Source: Collimonas sp. OK412 (GTDB taxonomy: Bacteria; Pseudomonadota; Gammaproteobacteria; Burkholderiales; Burkholderiaceae_D). From it: a stretch of 64,000 nucleotides of DNA. Location of the stretch: contig NZ_FOLC01000002.1 of the NCBI RefSeq assembly GCF_900112135.1, forward strand, positions 1-64,000, in the 5' to 3' direction. Below, one piece after another: positions 8,841 to 17,563 of the stretch. Every line of letters begins with the position of its first letter. The first letter of the stretch is position 1. Below the pieces are notes generated by a model. The model worked only from the letters and a program-made list of their open reading frames with translations. It was not told the origin of the DNA and ran no database searches. A program made the translations under genes and the position numbers.

Positions 8841-9326
8841 TTATCTGACGACGATATGGCCGCGCATGCCGGCTTCAAAATGACCCGGCTGCAGGCAGGC
8901 GAAGTCGAACCTGCCGGCCTTGCTGAACTGCCATATCAATTCGCCGCTTTTACCTGGATCGAGCGATACCTGGTTAGGATCCGAGTGCTCCATTTCCGGG
9001 AATTTCTGCATCAGCGCGGCGTGTTCCTTCAATTCCTCGATGGATCCCAGCACCATTTCATGCTTGACCTTGCCGGAGTTCTTGACGATGAACCTGACGG
9101 TTTCGCCGCGCTTGATCGAGATGGCGGCCGGCGTGAAGCGCATCGTGTCGTTCATGTCGATCTCCATGGTTTTCGATACTTTGCCGGGGTCGCCCGGTTT
9201 GCCCATCGACGACGCATGTTCGTCATGGGTTTGCGCCGCGCCGCTGCCGGCCTCGTCGCCGTGGGCGAGGGCGTTGGCTGACAACAGCGACAGGGCCAGG
9301 CTTGAGGCGATCAAAATGGATTTCAT
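8841..9326 (-). CDS. Exported cupredoxin-domain (type 1 copper) protein
   Basis: 161 residues. The signal peptide ends near ANALA. The cupredoxin fold carries a complete type 1 copper ligand set: His in KVKHEMVLG, then Cys, His and Met in FACLQPGHFEAGMRGH. The loop HEHAALMQKFPEMEHSD between them is His/Met-rich. Such plastocyanin-like proteins occur in many Burkholderiales copper operons, probably binding or passing on copper in the periplasm. It lies between the multicopper oxidase gene and a CusF-like gene on the same strand. Confidence 0.88.
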   Translation of the reverse strand: MKSILIASSLALSLLSANALAHGDEAGSGAAQTHDEHASSMGKPGDPGKVSKTMEIDMNDTMRFTPAAISIKRGETVRFIVKNSGKVKHEMVLGSIEELKEHAALMQKFPEMEHSDPNQVSLDPGKSGELIWQFSKAGRFDFACLQPGHFEAGMRGHIVVR

Positions 9327-9368
9327 AAAAATTCCTTTCAGTTAAAAGAGAGTGTTGTGTTGCTTTGG

Positions 9369-10760
9369 TTAATGGTTGTCATGCGAGCTTGGCTTGATCA
9401 CCTTCAGAACCTTTTCACCTGGCTTGGCCGCCATGCGCCTGGCGTCCGGGGCCCGGGCCGCCTCCGGCATGGCCGCAGCGCCGCCTTTCCATTCGTAGGC
9501 CAGGGTGCCGGCGGGGTGCTTGTACCAGCCGGGATCCTTGTAATCGTTGGCGGCGAGACCCTTGCGTACTTTCAGCGTGGTGAACATGCCGCCCATCTCG
9601 ATGCCGCCGAACGGGCCGCTGCCGGTCATCATCGGCAGGGTGTTGTCCGGCAGCGGCATTTCCATCTCGCCCATGGCGCCGCCGGTTTCTCCCATCGCCA
9701 TGTAGTCCGGCACCAGCTTGTTGATTTTTGCGAGGACGTCGCGCTGGTCGACGCCGATCATGGTCGGCACGTCATGGCCCATTGCATTCATGGTGTGGTG
9801 CGATTTGTGGCAATGGAAAGCCCAGTCGCCGAGTTCGGTGGCGTCGAATTCAATGGCGCGCATCTGGCCGACGGCGATGTCGGTGGTGACTTCCGGCCAG
9901 CGCGAAGCCGGCGGCGTCCAGCCGCCATCGGTGCCGGCGACCACGAATTCATGGCCGTGCAGGTGGATCGGATGGTTGGTCATGGTCAGGTTGCCGACGC
10001 GGATGCGCACCCGGTCGCCCTGGCTGCACACCATCGGGTCGATGCCGGGGAAGGCGCGGCTGTTGAAGGTCCACAGGTTGAAGTCGAGCATGGTGCTGGT
10101 TTTCGGCGTGTAGCTGCCGGGATCGATGTCGTAGGCATTCAGCAGGAAACAGAAATCGCGGTCAGCGCGATGCAGGCTGGGGTCTTTCGGATGCGTGATC
10201 CAGAAGCCCATCATGCCCATCGCCATCTGCGTCATTTCATCCGCATGCGGGTGGTACATGAAGGTGCCCGGGCGTTTTGCGATGAATTCGTAGACGAAGG
10301 TCTTGCCCGGCTGGATGCCCGGCTGGGTCAGGCCGGTGACGCCGTCCATGCCGTTCGGCAGCCGCTGGCCGTGCCAATGCACGCTGGTGTGCTCGGGCAG
10401 CTTGTTGGTGACGAAGATCCGTACCCGGTCGCCTTCGACTACCTCGATGGTCGGGCCTGGCGACTGGCCGTTATAGCCCCACAGGTTGGCTTTCATGCCC
10501 GGCGCGATTTCGCGCACCACCGGTTCGGCCACCAGGTGGAATTCCTTGACGCCGTTTTTCATGCGCCAGGGCAGGGTCCAGCCGTTCAGGGTGACCACCG
10601 GATTGTAGGGCCGTCCGTTGGGTGGAGAAAGCGGCGGCTGCGTCGCCGCGCCGGCCATCGTTACGGCTTCGGGCAGGGTTGCCGCACCGGTCCGGCTGAC
10701 CAGGCTGGCGCCGATGGCGACAGCGCCGGCGCCGCTCATGAAATTTCTACGTGACACCAT
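9369..10760 (-). CDS. Multicopper oxidase, Tat-exported
   Basis: 463 residues. A twin-arginine signal (SRRNFMSG, residues 3-10) followed by a hydrophobic stretch implies export of the folded, copper-loaded enzyme. All four copper motifs are visible: HWHG, HPHAD, HPIHLHGHEF, and the HCHKSHH segment followed by an axial Met. A Met-rich stretch (about 350-385, MGEMEMP...MMTG...MGGMF) resembles the Cu(I)-gathering loops of CueO-like cuprous oxidases. The likely role is oxidation of Cu(I) to less toxic Cu(II) in the periplasm. It sits between the TolC-like lipoprotein and the cupredoxin, all co-directional. Confidence 0.93.
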   Translation of the reverse strand: MVSRRNFMSGAGAVAIGASLVSRTGAATLPEAVTMAGAATQPPLSPPNGRPYNPVVTLNGWTLPWRMKNGVKEFHLVAEPVVREIAPGMKANLWGYNGQSPGPTIEVVEGDRVRIFVTNKLPEHTSVHWHGQRLPNGMDGVTGLTQPGIQPGKTFVYEFIAKRPGTFMYHPHADEMTQMAMGMMGFWITHPKDPSLHRADRDFCFLLNAYDIDPGSYTPKTSTMLDFNLWTFNSRAFPGIDPMVCSQGDRVRIRVGNLTMTNHPIHLHGHEFVVAGTDGGWTPPASRWPEVTTDIAVGQMRAIEFDATELGDWAFHCHKSHHTMNAMGHDVPTMIGVDQRDVLAKINKLVPDYMAMGETGGAMGEMEMPLPDNTLPMMTGSGPFGGIEMGGMFTTLKVRKGLAANDYKDPGWYKHPAGTLAYEWKGGAAAMPEAARAPDARRMAAKPGEKVLKVIKPSSHDNH

Positions 10761-10793
10761 GATGTCTATCCTTGTATCTGCATTAAGCGTTGG

Positions 10794-12209
10794 TTAGTCG
10801 GCAGCGGCGGCGACGGAAGCGCCGGGTTTGCTGCCGGCCGCTGTCGATGAGCGGCCGGTTTGCGCCATTTTCAGCGCCGAGTCGGCGATCCAGAAATCGC
10901 GCAGCGCCTCGATGGCGCCATTGACGCTCCGGGCTTGCTCCCTGGCGTCTGCGAGCAACGTGAAAACGCCGATCAGCATGCCGTTGTAGCGCAGCATCTG
11001 TTCATCCGAGATGCGTTTCTTGAGCGGCACGATTTCATCGCGGTAGTGGCGCGCGATGTCGTAGGAGCTGCGGTAAGCGGCATACGCTTCCCGCACTTCG
11101 GAGCGGGCGTTGACGGCCAGTTCCGCCGAGCGGTTCACGGCTTCCATGTACAGCGCTTCGGCTTTCGCCACCCGTGCGCCGCCCCAGTCGAACAGCGGAA
11201 TCTCGAGCTGGATCGAATAACCGTTCTCGCGCGACGGGCCCTGGTTGTAGTTGTTGTGCATCAGGCCAAGGTCGAGGATGTTGATGAAACGCGTCGCCTC
11301 GGTCAGCCCCAGGGAGCCGGCCAGGCCGGACAGCTCGCGCCTGGCCATCATGATGTCGAGCCGGTTTTGCATGGCTTGCACTTCTATGTCGGCGATCTCT
11401 TGCGGTGCTTTCGGCAAGTCCGGCAACCGCTCCGGCAACTGGAACGCGGCCTGCTTGCCCCACAGGCCGAGCAGGCGGGTCAGCTTTTCGCGTTCGGCTA
11501 CCTGTGCTTGCGCCGCGCGCGCCAGCTGCACCGTGGCGTCGGCATGGAACGACTGCTCGCGCGCCTGTTCCAGCCTGCTCCAGTTGCCGGCCGCCGCCAT
11601 CTTGCGCGCCAGTTCGGCGCCGGCCTCGGCGGAAACCTTGACCTGCTCCATGTATTTCACGGTTTCCTGCGCCGCCACGGCGGAGAAATAGGCGTGGCGG
11701 GTTTCGTCGGCGACCGCCAGTGCGTCGCCGGCGGCGCGGAATTGCGCCTGCTCGAAGCGGCGGCGCTCGATCTTGCTGGCGAACGGCATGGTCAGCAGGC
11801 TCATCACGGGCAGCATCAAGGAACGGTCGATTTCGATATCGCCGCCGCGGCGCAGGCGGCCGAAGGAAAACGACGGATTGGGGATGCGTCCGGCTTGCAC
11901 CAGGTCCGCTTCAGCGATGCCCAGTCCGCTGTAGCTGGCTTGCAGGCCCTTGTTGTTGAGCAGCGCGATCTTGACTGCGTCGTCGACGCTCAGCGGCTTG
12001 GCCAGCAGCGGTGCGATGGTATCGGCGACGCTGGCGGCGTCGCCTTCCGACTTGACCCATTTGATATCCTGGCCGCTGCGTTCCTTGACCAGCGACTGGA
12101 CCGGCGAGTAGCCGCCGTCCGGCGACAGCGAGGCGCAGCCGGCCAGGACGAGCGGAAGCAGCACAGTGGCGGCATGGATCGCGCGCCTCGTAGTGAGGGT
12201 AAAAATCAT
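10794..12209 (-). CDS. TolC-family outer-membrane lipoprotein of the copper operon
   Basis: 471 residues from ATG 12209, which has GAGGA a few bases upstream; the frame extends to 12269 without a better site. The lipobox LAGC puts the lipidated Cys at 25. The rest has the long helical repeats of outer-membrane efflux factors (two OEP domains), for example SVDDAVKIALLNNKGLQASYSGLGIAEADLVQAG. CusC-type proteins form the outer-membrane duct of RND metal pumps. No RND pump or membrane-fusion partner is present in the window, so it either works with a pump elsewhere or has a different role beside the multicopper oxidase. Confidence 0.88.
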   Translation of the reverse strand: MIFTLTTRRAIHAATVLLPLVLAGCASLSPDGGYSPVQSLVKERSGQDIKWVKSEGDAASVADTIAPLLAKPLSVDDAVKIALLNNKGLQASYSGLGIAEADLVQAGRIPNPSFSFGRLRRGGDIEIDRSLMLPVMSLLTMPFASKIERRRFEQAQFRAAGDALAVADETRHAYFSAVAAQETVKYMEQVKVSAEAGAELARKMAAAGNWSRLEQAREQSFHADATVQLARAAQAQVAEREKLTRLLGLWGKQAAFQLPERLPDLPKAPQEIADIEVQAMQNRLDIMMARRELSGLAGSLGLTEATRFINILDLGLMHNNYNQGPSRENGYSIQLEIPLFDWGGARVAKAEALYMEAVNRSAELAVNARSEVREAYAAYRSSYDIARHYRDEIVPLKKRISDEQMLRYNGMLIGVFTLLADAREQARSVNGAIEALRDFWIADSALKMAQTGRSSTAAGSKPGASVAAAAD

Positions 12210-12337
12210 GGTGTCCTCGATGATGCAATACGAATGGAATGCGGACGCGCAGGCAGGTGCGTGCCGCAAGCGGCGGCAGGATTCAGGCGTTACGGCTGCA
12301 GGCGGCGATGGCCCTGGACCGGTGCTTCAATCCTGGA

Positions 12338-12769
12338 TCAGATGGCGAGGGAATGCGGAGGCCGTTCGAGGCCTTCGGGGAAGTACGCGGTGAATTGCTG
12401 GTCTGGCTGCGCGCCTGTTTCCAGTCCGGCTGGCAGCGGCGCCACCGGATCAAGCGTAGCGGGAGCGCTGATGGCGCTGCTCAGGCAGCAGGATGCGCAG
12501 GCGCTGCATTTGCCTGCGCCGTTGTGGTGATGGGAGTCATTTGCAGGCGAATCGTTGCTTGAAGCCTGGGAAGCATCGGCGGCATGATGCTGGCCTGCCG
12601 CAAGCTGGTCATGATGATGGGCGTGCTGTCCCTGCGCCTGATGCATGTCGTGCTGGCTGGCCGGCTGATGCCCCGTGCCGCAATCGAGCATGGCGGACGA
12701 TGCAAAGCCTTGCATGGGCAGAGCAAAGGCCAGGAGCCAGAGGATTGCGATCTTGAGGAAGCGGGACAT
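12338..12769 (-). CDS. Exported His/Cys-rich protein, putative metal binder
   Basis: 143 residues. The N-terminal signal peptide (MSRFLKIAILWLLAFALPMQGFAS) is followed by a His-dense region (HDMHQAQGQHAHHHDQ, then GQHHAAD and DSHHH) and a Cys cluster CSACASCC near residue 95. I do not recognise a named family. The composition and its place between cueR and the efflux operon suggest a periplasmic copper buffer or a small copper-induced accessory protein. It starts 47 bases downstream of the cueR stop on the same strand. Confidence 0.75.
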   Translation of the reverse strand: MSRFLKIAILWLLAFALPMQGFASSAMLDCGTGHQPASQHDMHQAQGQHAHHHDQLAAGQHHAADASQASSNDSPANDSHHHNGAGKCSACASCCLSSAISAPATLDPVAPLPAGLETGAQPDQQFTAYFPEGLERPPHSLAI

Positions 12770-12816
12770 GGACGCCAGTATAAGTCAGAAATAAAAGGCT
12801 AACAATGGAAGGGATG

Positions 12817-13221
12817 TCATTGCCGGGCAAGGCCTTCAAGGATAGGGCAATCCGGGCGGTCGTCGCCGTGGCAATGGCAGGCCAGCTGCTCCAGCGTCGC
12901 TTTCATGGCTTGCAGTTCCTTGATCTTGTCGTCCAGTTCAGTAATATGCGTCAGCGCCAGCTGCTTGACCTTGCTGCTGGGGCGCGACTGGTCCAGCCAG
13001 AGGCCGATCAGTTCGGCGATCTGTTTCATCGAGAATCCCAGCAGGCGGCCCTGGCGGATAAACCGCAGCAGGTGGATATCGCGCTCGGTATAAGTACGGT
13101 AGCCGCCGTCGCTGCGGCTGGCTTTCGGGATCAGGCCGGTTTCTTCGTAGTGCCGGATCATCTTGGCCGAGACGCCCGAGGCTTGCGCGGCATCGCCGAT
13201 ATTCATGGCGTTAGTCGACAT
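12817..13221 (-). CDS. cueR: Cu(I)-responsive MerR-family regulator CueR
   Basis: 134 residues. The N-terminal winged helix ([25 protein letters not shown]) is followed by a dimerisation helix and a C-terminal metal loop [15 protein letters not shown]. Its two Cys are spaced as in CueR, where Cu(I), Ag(I) or Au(I) is bound by two thiolates. It starts inside the end of copA with an 11-base overlap, so translation is probably coupled. CueR untwists promoters with an over-long 19-bp spacer. Two such promoters are visible here, before copA and before copZ. Confidence 0.95.
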   Translation of the reverse strand: MSTNAMNIGDAAQASGVSAKMIRHYEETGLIPKASRSDGGYRTYTERDIHLLRFIRQGRLLGFSMKQIAELIGLWLDQSRPSSKVKQLALTHITELDDKIKELQAMKATLEQLACHCHGDDRPDCPILEGLARQ

Positions 13222-15637
13222 GCGTGGTTTCCTTTGCAGAAGTAGGGCGCCAGCGGCGCAGCAGCAAAGCGTTGCTGACCACGCTGACGCTGCTGAACGC
13301 CATTGCCGCGCCGGCCAGCACCGGATTGAGGTAGCCCAGGGCCGCCAGCGGAATGCCGATCAGGTTGTAGATAAAGGCCCAGAACAGGTTCTGGCGAATC
13401 TTGCTGTAGGTGCGGCGCGAGATGTCGATCGCGTCCGCCACCAGGCCCGGATCGCCGCGCATCAGCGTGATGCCGGCGGCCTGCATGGCGACGTCGGTGC
13501 CGGTCGACATGGCGATGCCGACATCGGCGGCGGCCAGCGCCGGGGCATCGTTGATGCCGTCGCCGACCATGGCGACCACGGCGCCGCCGGCTTTAAGGTC
13601 GGTGATCACCCTGGCTTTCTCGGCCGGCAGGATTTCCGCGTGGATTTCGCTGATGCCCAGCTGGCGGCCGACGCTATCGGCGCTGCCGTGGTTATCGCCG
13701 CTCACCATGGCGACCCGCAGCGACAGGTGCTGCAGCTGCCTGATCGCGGCCTTGGCGGTTGGCTTGACCTCATCGCCAAAGGCCAGCAGGCCGGCCAGCG
13801 CGGGCGAGCCCTCGCTCCCTGCGGCGAGCCAGGATACGGTGCGGCCCTCGGCTTCCAGCTGCGCGGCCTGGCTCGCCTGTGGACCGAGGTCGACGCCCAG
13901 TTCCTGCATCCAGCGCGAACTGCCCAGGTAGCACTGGCGGGCGCCGACGCTGGCTTGTATCCCGCGCCCGGCGACGGCCTGCACCTTGCTGGCGGCGAGC
14001 ACGGCCGGCAGTCCTTTTTGCTCGGCGGCGGCGATCACGGCGCGCGCCAGCGGATGTTCGCTGCCGCGTTGCACCGCCGCGGCCAGCGCCAGCAAATCAT
14101 CGCTAGCATCCGGCGCGCTCGGCAACAAGGCCAGCAGCGCCGGATGGCCGATCGTCAGGGTCCCTGTCTTATCAAAAGCCACCACGCTGATGCGATGGGC
14201 GATTTCCAGCGCTTCGGCATCCTTGATCAGGATCCCGAAGCGGGCTGCGATGCCGGTGCCGGCCATGATCGCGGTCGGCGTCGCCAGCCCCAGCGCGCAA
14301 GGGCAGGCGATCACCAGCACGGCTACCGCGTTGAGCAAGGCTTGCTGCCAGTCGCCGCTGCCCAGGCCCCAGCCCAGCAAGGTGAGGGCGGCGATCAGCA
14401 GCACCACCGGCACGAACACCGCGCTGACCTGGTCCACCAGGCGCTGGATCGGCGCCTTGGCGGCCTGTGCGTGTTCCACCATGCGGATGATGCGCGCCAG
14501 CGTGGTTTCGGCGCCGATCTCCGTCGTGTTCACCAGCAGCAAGCCGGCGCCGTTGATGGCGCCAGCGGTTACCCGGTCGTGCTGCTGTTTTTCCACCGGC
14601 AGGCTTTCGCCGGTCAGCAGGGATTCGTCGACCTGGCTGCTGCCTTCCAGGACCGTGCCGTCGACGGCGATGCGTTCGCCGGCGCGCACCACCACGACAT
14701 CGCCGAGTTGCAGGGCAGCGATGGCAATGTCGCGATCGACGCCGTCGCGCCGCACCGTGGCGCGTTCCGGCCGCAATGCATTGAGCGCCCGGATGGCGTC
14801 GGCAGTCTGGCGCTTGGCGCGGGTTTCCAGCCATTTGCCGAGCAGCACCAATGTGATGACCGCCGCCGACGCTTCAAAATACAGGTGCGCCATGGCGCCG
14901 TGCCCGGCCGCCAGCAGCAGGTACAGCGACAAGCCGTAGGCAGCGCTGGTGCCGAGCGCCACCAGCAGGTCCATGTTGCCGCTGCCGGCCTTGAGCGCGC
15001 GCCAGCCTGCCCGGTAGAAACGGGCGCCGAGCCAGAACTGCACCGGCGTCGCCAGCGCCAGCTGCCACCAGCCGGGCAGGGCCCAGCCGGCGCCGAACGG
15101 CATCAGCAGCATCGGCAGCACCAGCGGCAGGGTAAACAATGCCGCAACCGCGACTGGCCACCAGCTCGGCAATACGCTCTTGGCGGCCGATGCTTCTTGC
15201 GTCGATTTGGGCAGCGAAGCTTCATAACCCGCCGCCTTGACCGCAGCGATCAGCTTGTCGACCGGCACCACGCCGGCGATGCCCAAGGTAGCTTTTTCGC
15301 TGGCCAGGTTGACCGCCACGGTCTGCACGCCGGCCACCTTGAGCAAGGCTTTCTCGACCCTGCCGACGCAGGAAGCGCAGCTCATGCCTTCGATATCCAG
15401 AGTGATTTCCTGCTGCCTGACCTGGTAGCCGGCTTTTTCCACCGCGGCCACCAAGGGACCCACGGTGCTTGAGCCGTCGGCCTGCACGGTGGCCAGTTCG
15501 GTCGCCAGGTTGACGCTGACCTCGCGCACGCCGGCCACCTTGCGCAGCGCCTTTTCGACATGGGATACGCACGACGCGCAGCTCATGCCGTCTATCGGTA
15601 ACTGGAATTCTGTCGCTGGGACTGCGCTGCTGCTCAT
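13211..15637 (-). CDS. copA: Cu(I)-exporting P1B-type ATPase CopA
   Basis: 808 residues from ATG 15637. A GTG at 15679 lies inside the CueR operator and before the likely transcription start, so I reject it. Two N-terminal heavy-metal domains have GMSCASC (Cys20/Cys23 and Cys87/Cys90). The membrane metal site is C445-P-C447, the phosphorylated Asp is D489 in DKTGT, the TGES loop precedes it, and [10 protein letters not shown] follows. It pumps Cu(I) from cytoplasm to periplasm using ATP. cueR overlaps its 3' end, and its own promoter carries a CueR site. Confidence 0.97.
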   Translation of the reverse strand: MSSSAVPATEFQLPIDGMSCASCVSHVEKALRKVAGVREVSVNLATELATVQADGSSTVGPLVAAVEKAGYQVRQQEITLDIEGMSCASCVGRVEKALLKVAGVQTVAVNLASEKATLGIAGVVPVDKLIAAVKAAGYEASLPKSTQEASAAKSVLPSWWPVAVAALFTLPLVLPMLLMPFGAGWALPGWWQLALATPVQFWLGARFYRAGWRALKAGSGNMDLLVALGTSAAYGLSLYLLLAAGHGAMAHLYFEASAAVITLVLLGKWLETRAKRQTADAIRALNALRPERATVRRDGVDRDIAIAALQLGDVVVVRAGERIAVDGTVLEGSSQVDESLLTGESLPVEKQQHDRVTAGAINGAGLLLVNTTEIGAETTLARIIRMVEHAQAAKAPIQRLVDQVSAVFVPVVLLIAALTLLGWGLGSGDWQQALLNAVAVLVIACPCALGLATPTAIMAGTGIAARFGILIKDAEALEIAHRISVVAFDKTGTLTIGHPALLALLPSAPDASDDLLALAAAVQRGSEHPLARAVIAAAEQKGLPAVLAASKVQAVAGRGIQASVGARQCYLGSSRWMQELGVDLGPQASQAAQLEAEGRTVSWLAAGSEGSPALAGLLAFGDEVKPTAKAAIRQLQHLSLRVAMVSGDNHGSADSVGRQLGISEIHAEILPAEKARVITDLKAGGAVVAMVGDGINDAPALAAADVGIAMSTGTDVAMQAAGITLMRGDPGLVADAIDISRRTYSKIRQNLFWAFIYNLIGIPLAALGYLNPVLAGAAMAFSSVSVVSNALLLRRWRPTSAKETTHVD

Positions 15638-15670
15638 GGCGGGCTCGGCCTGCAAAGTGGGGACAACTAT

Positions 15671-15701
15671 ATGATCCACCTTCCCATGATGGGAAGGTCA
15701 A
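15671..15701 (-). promoter_or_regulatory. CueR-type promoter/operator of copA
   Basis: On the minus strand TTGACC (15701-15696) is the -35 element. A 19-base spacer contains most of an exact palindrome ACCTTCCC-N5-GGGAAGGT (15678-15698), and GATCAT (15676-15671) is a 4/6 match to the -10 element. The 19-bp spacing and dyad are the hallmark of MerR/CueR-activated promoters. It implies transcription of copA-cueR is induced by copper. Confidence 0.9.
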
Positions 15702-15838
15702 GCACAATTTTAACAGGCCGCGTTTTGCGCTGCCAAAAGCTCTACCGCATATACGCAACGCGTTATACGGCAGGGGGCAGCGGCAAGTTAGGATTCCTGT
15801 CCGCTTGATTTTCTCCAACAACTTGCCAGGAAAGCATC

Positions 15839-16444
15839 ATGACCAAACCAGCCAATTTCGAGAATTACCATATCCGCAAGTGGTACACCCAGGTCGACGA
15901 TACCCTGGCCAACGAAAGCGGCGTTCTGGCCGACGGCAGCCCGCTGCGCAAGATCGTGATCGCCGCCGCGATCCACAATCCCTATGCCGGCCGTTTCAGC
16001 GACAGCCTGGAGCTGATCCTGGCCGATTCGCCGGCGCTGGGCCATGAGTTCGGCCGCCGCATCGTCGCCGCGCTGGGCCAGGACCAGGTGGAAAGTTACG
16101 GCAAGGCGTGCATCGTCGGCATCGGCGGCGAATACGAGCACGGCAACGCCTTCCTGACGCCGGCCATGGTGATGCCGATCCGCGAAGCCATCGGCGGCGG
16201 CAAGGCCTGGATCCCGTCTTCCGGCAAGCGCGGCGTGCCGGGCACCGAGCTCGATATCCCGTTGGCGCACAAGCATGCTTTGTACGTGCCGTCGCATTAC
16301 GACACCGTCACCACCCGGTTTTTCGATGCGCCGAACGCCGATGAAGTCGTGGTGGCGTTCGCCGTGGCGACCCGCGGCCGCCTGCATGCGCGGCTGGGCG
16401 GTTTGAAAGCCAGTGAAATCGAAGGCAAGAACGGCTTGAACTAA
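15839..16444 (+). CDS. Amino acid synthesis family protein (DUF1185 / PF06684 type)
   Basis: 201 residues. AGGAAAG precedes ATG 15839. The sequence (RKWYTQVDDTLANESG, KIVIAAAIHNPYAGRFSD, VGIGGEYEHGNAFLTP, SSGKRGVPGTELDIPLAHKHA) matches my memory of the PF06684 'amino acid synthesis' family, whose biochemical role is poorly defined. Related genes are often found near short-chain amide, pyrimidine or peptide metabolism genes. It is divergent from copA and upstream of copZ, but the CueR promoter before copZ separates it from that gene. Codon use is ordinary. Confidence 0.8.
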   Translation: MTKPANFENYHIRKWYTQVDDTLANESGVLADGSPLRKIVIAAAIHNPYAGRFSDSLELILADSPALGHEFGRRIVAALGQDQVESYGKACIVGIGGEYEHGNAFLTPAMVMPIREAIGGGKAWIPSSGKRGVPGTELDIPLAHKHALYVPSHYDTVTTRFFDAPNADEVVVAFAVATRGRLHARLGGLKASEIEGKNGLN

Positions 16445-16496
16445 GCGGTTTGCGGCGGGCGGCAGGGGATCTCGGTCATTTATTGCTGGTTGGTGC

Positions 16497-16527
16497 TTGA
16501 CCTTGCTACGATGGGAAGGTTTATAGT
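16497..16527 (+). promoter_or_regulatory. CueR-type promoter/operator of copZ
   Basis: TTGACC (16497-16502), a 19-base spacer and TATAGT (16522-16527) form a clear -35/-10 pair. The dyad ACCTTGCT-N5-GGGAAGGT inside the spacer is nearly the same as the one before copA. This makes copZ a second CueR target and sets the transcription start downstream of 16527. Confidence 0.92.
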
Positions 16528-16556
16528 TGAATCAGGTAACCAACGGAGCAACGGAA

Positions 16557-16754
16557 ATGATCGAATTCAATGTGCAGGACATGACCTGCGGCCACTGCGC
16601 CGGCCGCATTACCAAAGCCATCAACGGCGTCGATGCAGACGCCAAGGTGGAGATCAAGATAGAAGGGCGGACGGTGTTGGTTGACAGCAAGGCGAGCGTG
16701 GCCGAACTGGCCGCAGCAATCAGCGATGCGGGATACACACCGAAAGTGGCTTGA
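16557..16754 (+). CDS. copZ: Copper chaperone CopZ (heavy-metal-associated domain)
   Basis: 65 residues forming one HMA ferredoxin-like domain with the Cu(I) motif MTCGHC at about 9-14. I start it at ATG 16557, eight bases after GGAG. The TTG at 16527 overlaps the -10 element and cannot be used. CopZ binds cytoplasmic Cu(I) through two Cys and hands it to the N-terminal domains of CopA. It has its own CueR promoter and a strong terminator directly after the stop. Confidence 0.93.
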   Translation: MIEFNVQDMTCGHCAGRITKAINGVDADAKVEIKIEGRTVLVDSKASVAELAAAISDAGYTPKVA

Positions 16755-16766
16755 TATTTCCCCTCG

Positions 16767-16826
16767 ATGAAAAAGCCGGGGGCGCCTGGCCCGCACAGCG
16801 GGCCAGGCGCCCCCGGCTTTTTTCAT
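16767..16826. terminator. Strong bidirectional terminator between copZ and the esterase
   Basis: A 25-bp near-perfect G+C-rich stem (16770-16794 with 16798 onward) has a three-base loop, A-run on the left and T-run on the right. It lies 12 bases past the copZ stop and 20 bases beyond the esterase stop on the other strand, so it can end transcripts from both sides. Confidence 0.93.
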
Positions 16827-16846
16827 GACTTGGCCAGGCGTCGGGT

Positions 16847-17515
16847 TCAGGCCAGCACGCGGCGCAGCCAGTTGCCGATGTCGGCAACTTCTTCCGCGCA
16901 CACCGAGTGCGGCATCATGTATTCATGCCATTCGACCTGGTAACCCAGCTGTGCCAGCAAGTCACGCGATTTTTCCGCGCGGTCGATCAGCACCACCGGA
17001 TCGCCGCGGCCATGGGCCTGGAAAATCGGCGTGTGCTGGTTGGCGGCATGGCGTTCGGCGGCGGTCTTGTCGCTCAGCGGCAGGTAGCCGGACAGGCACA
17101 TCAGGCCGGCCAGTTTTTGCGGATAACGCAAACCGGTCTGCAGCGCCATCGCGCAGCCTTGCGAGAACCCGGCAACCACGATCTTGTCGGCGGCGATGCC
17201 GAGCGCGATCTGCTGCGCGATCAAGGCTTCGATTTCGATTTGCGATTTGCGTAGTCCGGCTTCGTCTTCGCGCCGGATCAGGTCGGTGGTCAGGATGTCG
17301 TACCAGGCCGGCATCACGTAGCCGTTGTTGATGGTCACCGGGATGGCCGGCGCGCTCGGGAACACGAAGCGGATGCCGGGGCAGCCGTCCAGGTCCAGTT
17401 CTTTCACGATAGGAACGAAGTCGGAGCCGTCGGCGCCGAGGCCGTGCATCCAGATGACAGCCGCGGTTGGCGTTTCAGAAGTAGCGATTTCCAGGGTTTC
17501 GAGAGTGCTTGGCAT
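16847..17515 (-). CDS. Carboxylesterase / lysophospholipase-like alpha/beta hydrolase
   Basis: 222 residues, the normal length for the PF02230 phospholipase/carboxylesterase family. The nucleophile elbow is G116-F-S118-Q-G. The expected Asp (HGRGDPVV, about 172) and His (MPHSVC, about 204) are in place, and the oxyanion region WMHGLGADGSDF is present. There is no signal peptide, so it is a cytoplasmic esterase of short acyl esters or thioester-linked acyl groups. It lies downstream of the metallo-hydrolase on the same strand. Confidence 0.92.
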   Translation of the reverse strand: MPSTLETLEIATSETPTAAVIWMHGLGADGSDFVPIVKELDLDGCPGIRFVFPSAPAIPVTINNGYVMPAWYDILTTDLIRREDEAGLRKSQIEIEALIAQQIALGIAADKIVVAGFSQGCAMALQTGLRYPQKLAGLMCLSGYLPLSDKTAAERHAANQHTPIFQAHGRGDPVVLIDRAEKSRDLLAQLGYQVEWHEYMMPHSVCAEEVADIGNWLRRVLA

Positions 17516-17563
17516 GGGATGGTCCGGATAGAAAGATGGTTGGAAACTAGGGAAGCGATGGCG

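Noticed and set aside
15638-15679. Upstream GTG extension of copA
   Set aside because: The GTG is within the CueR operator and before the likely transcription start.
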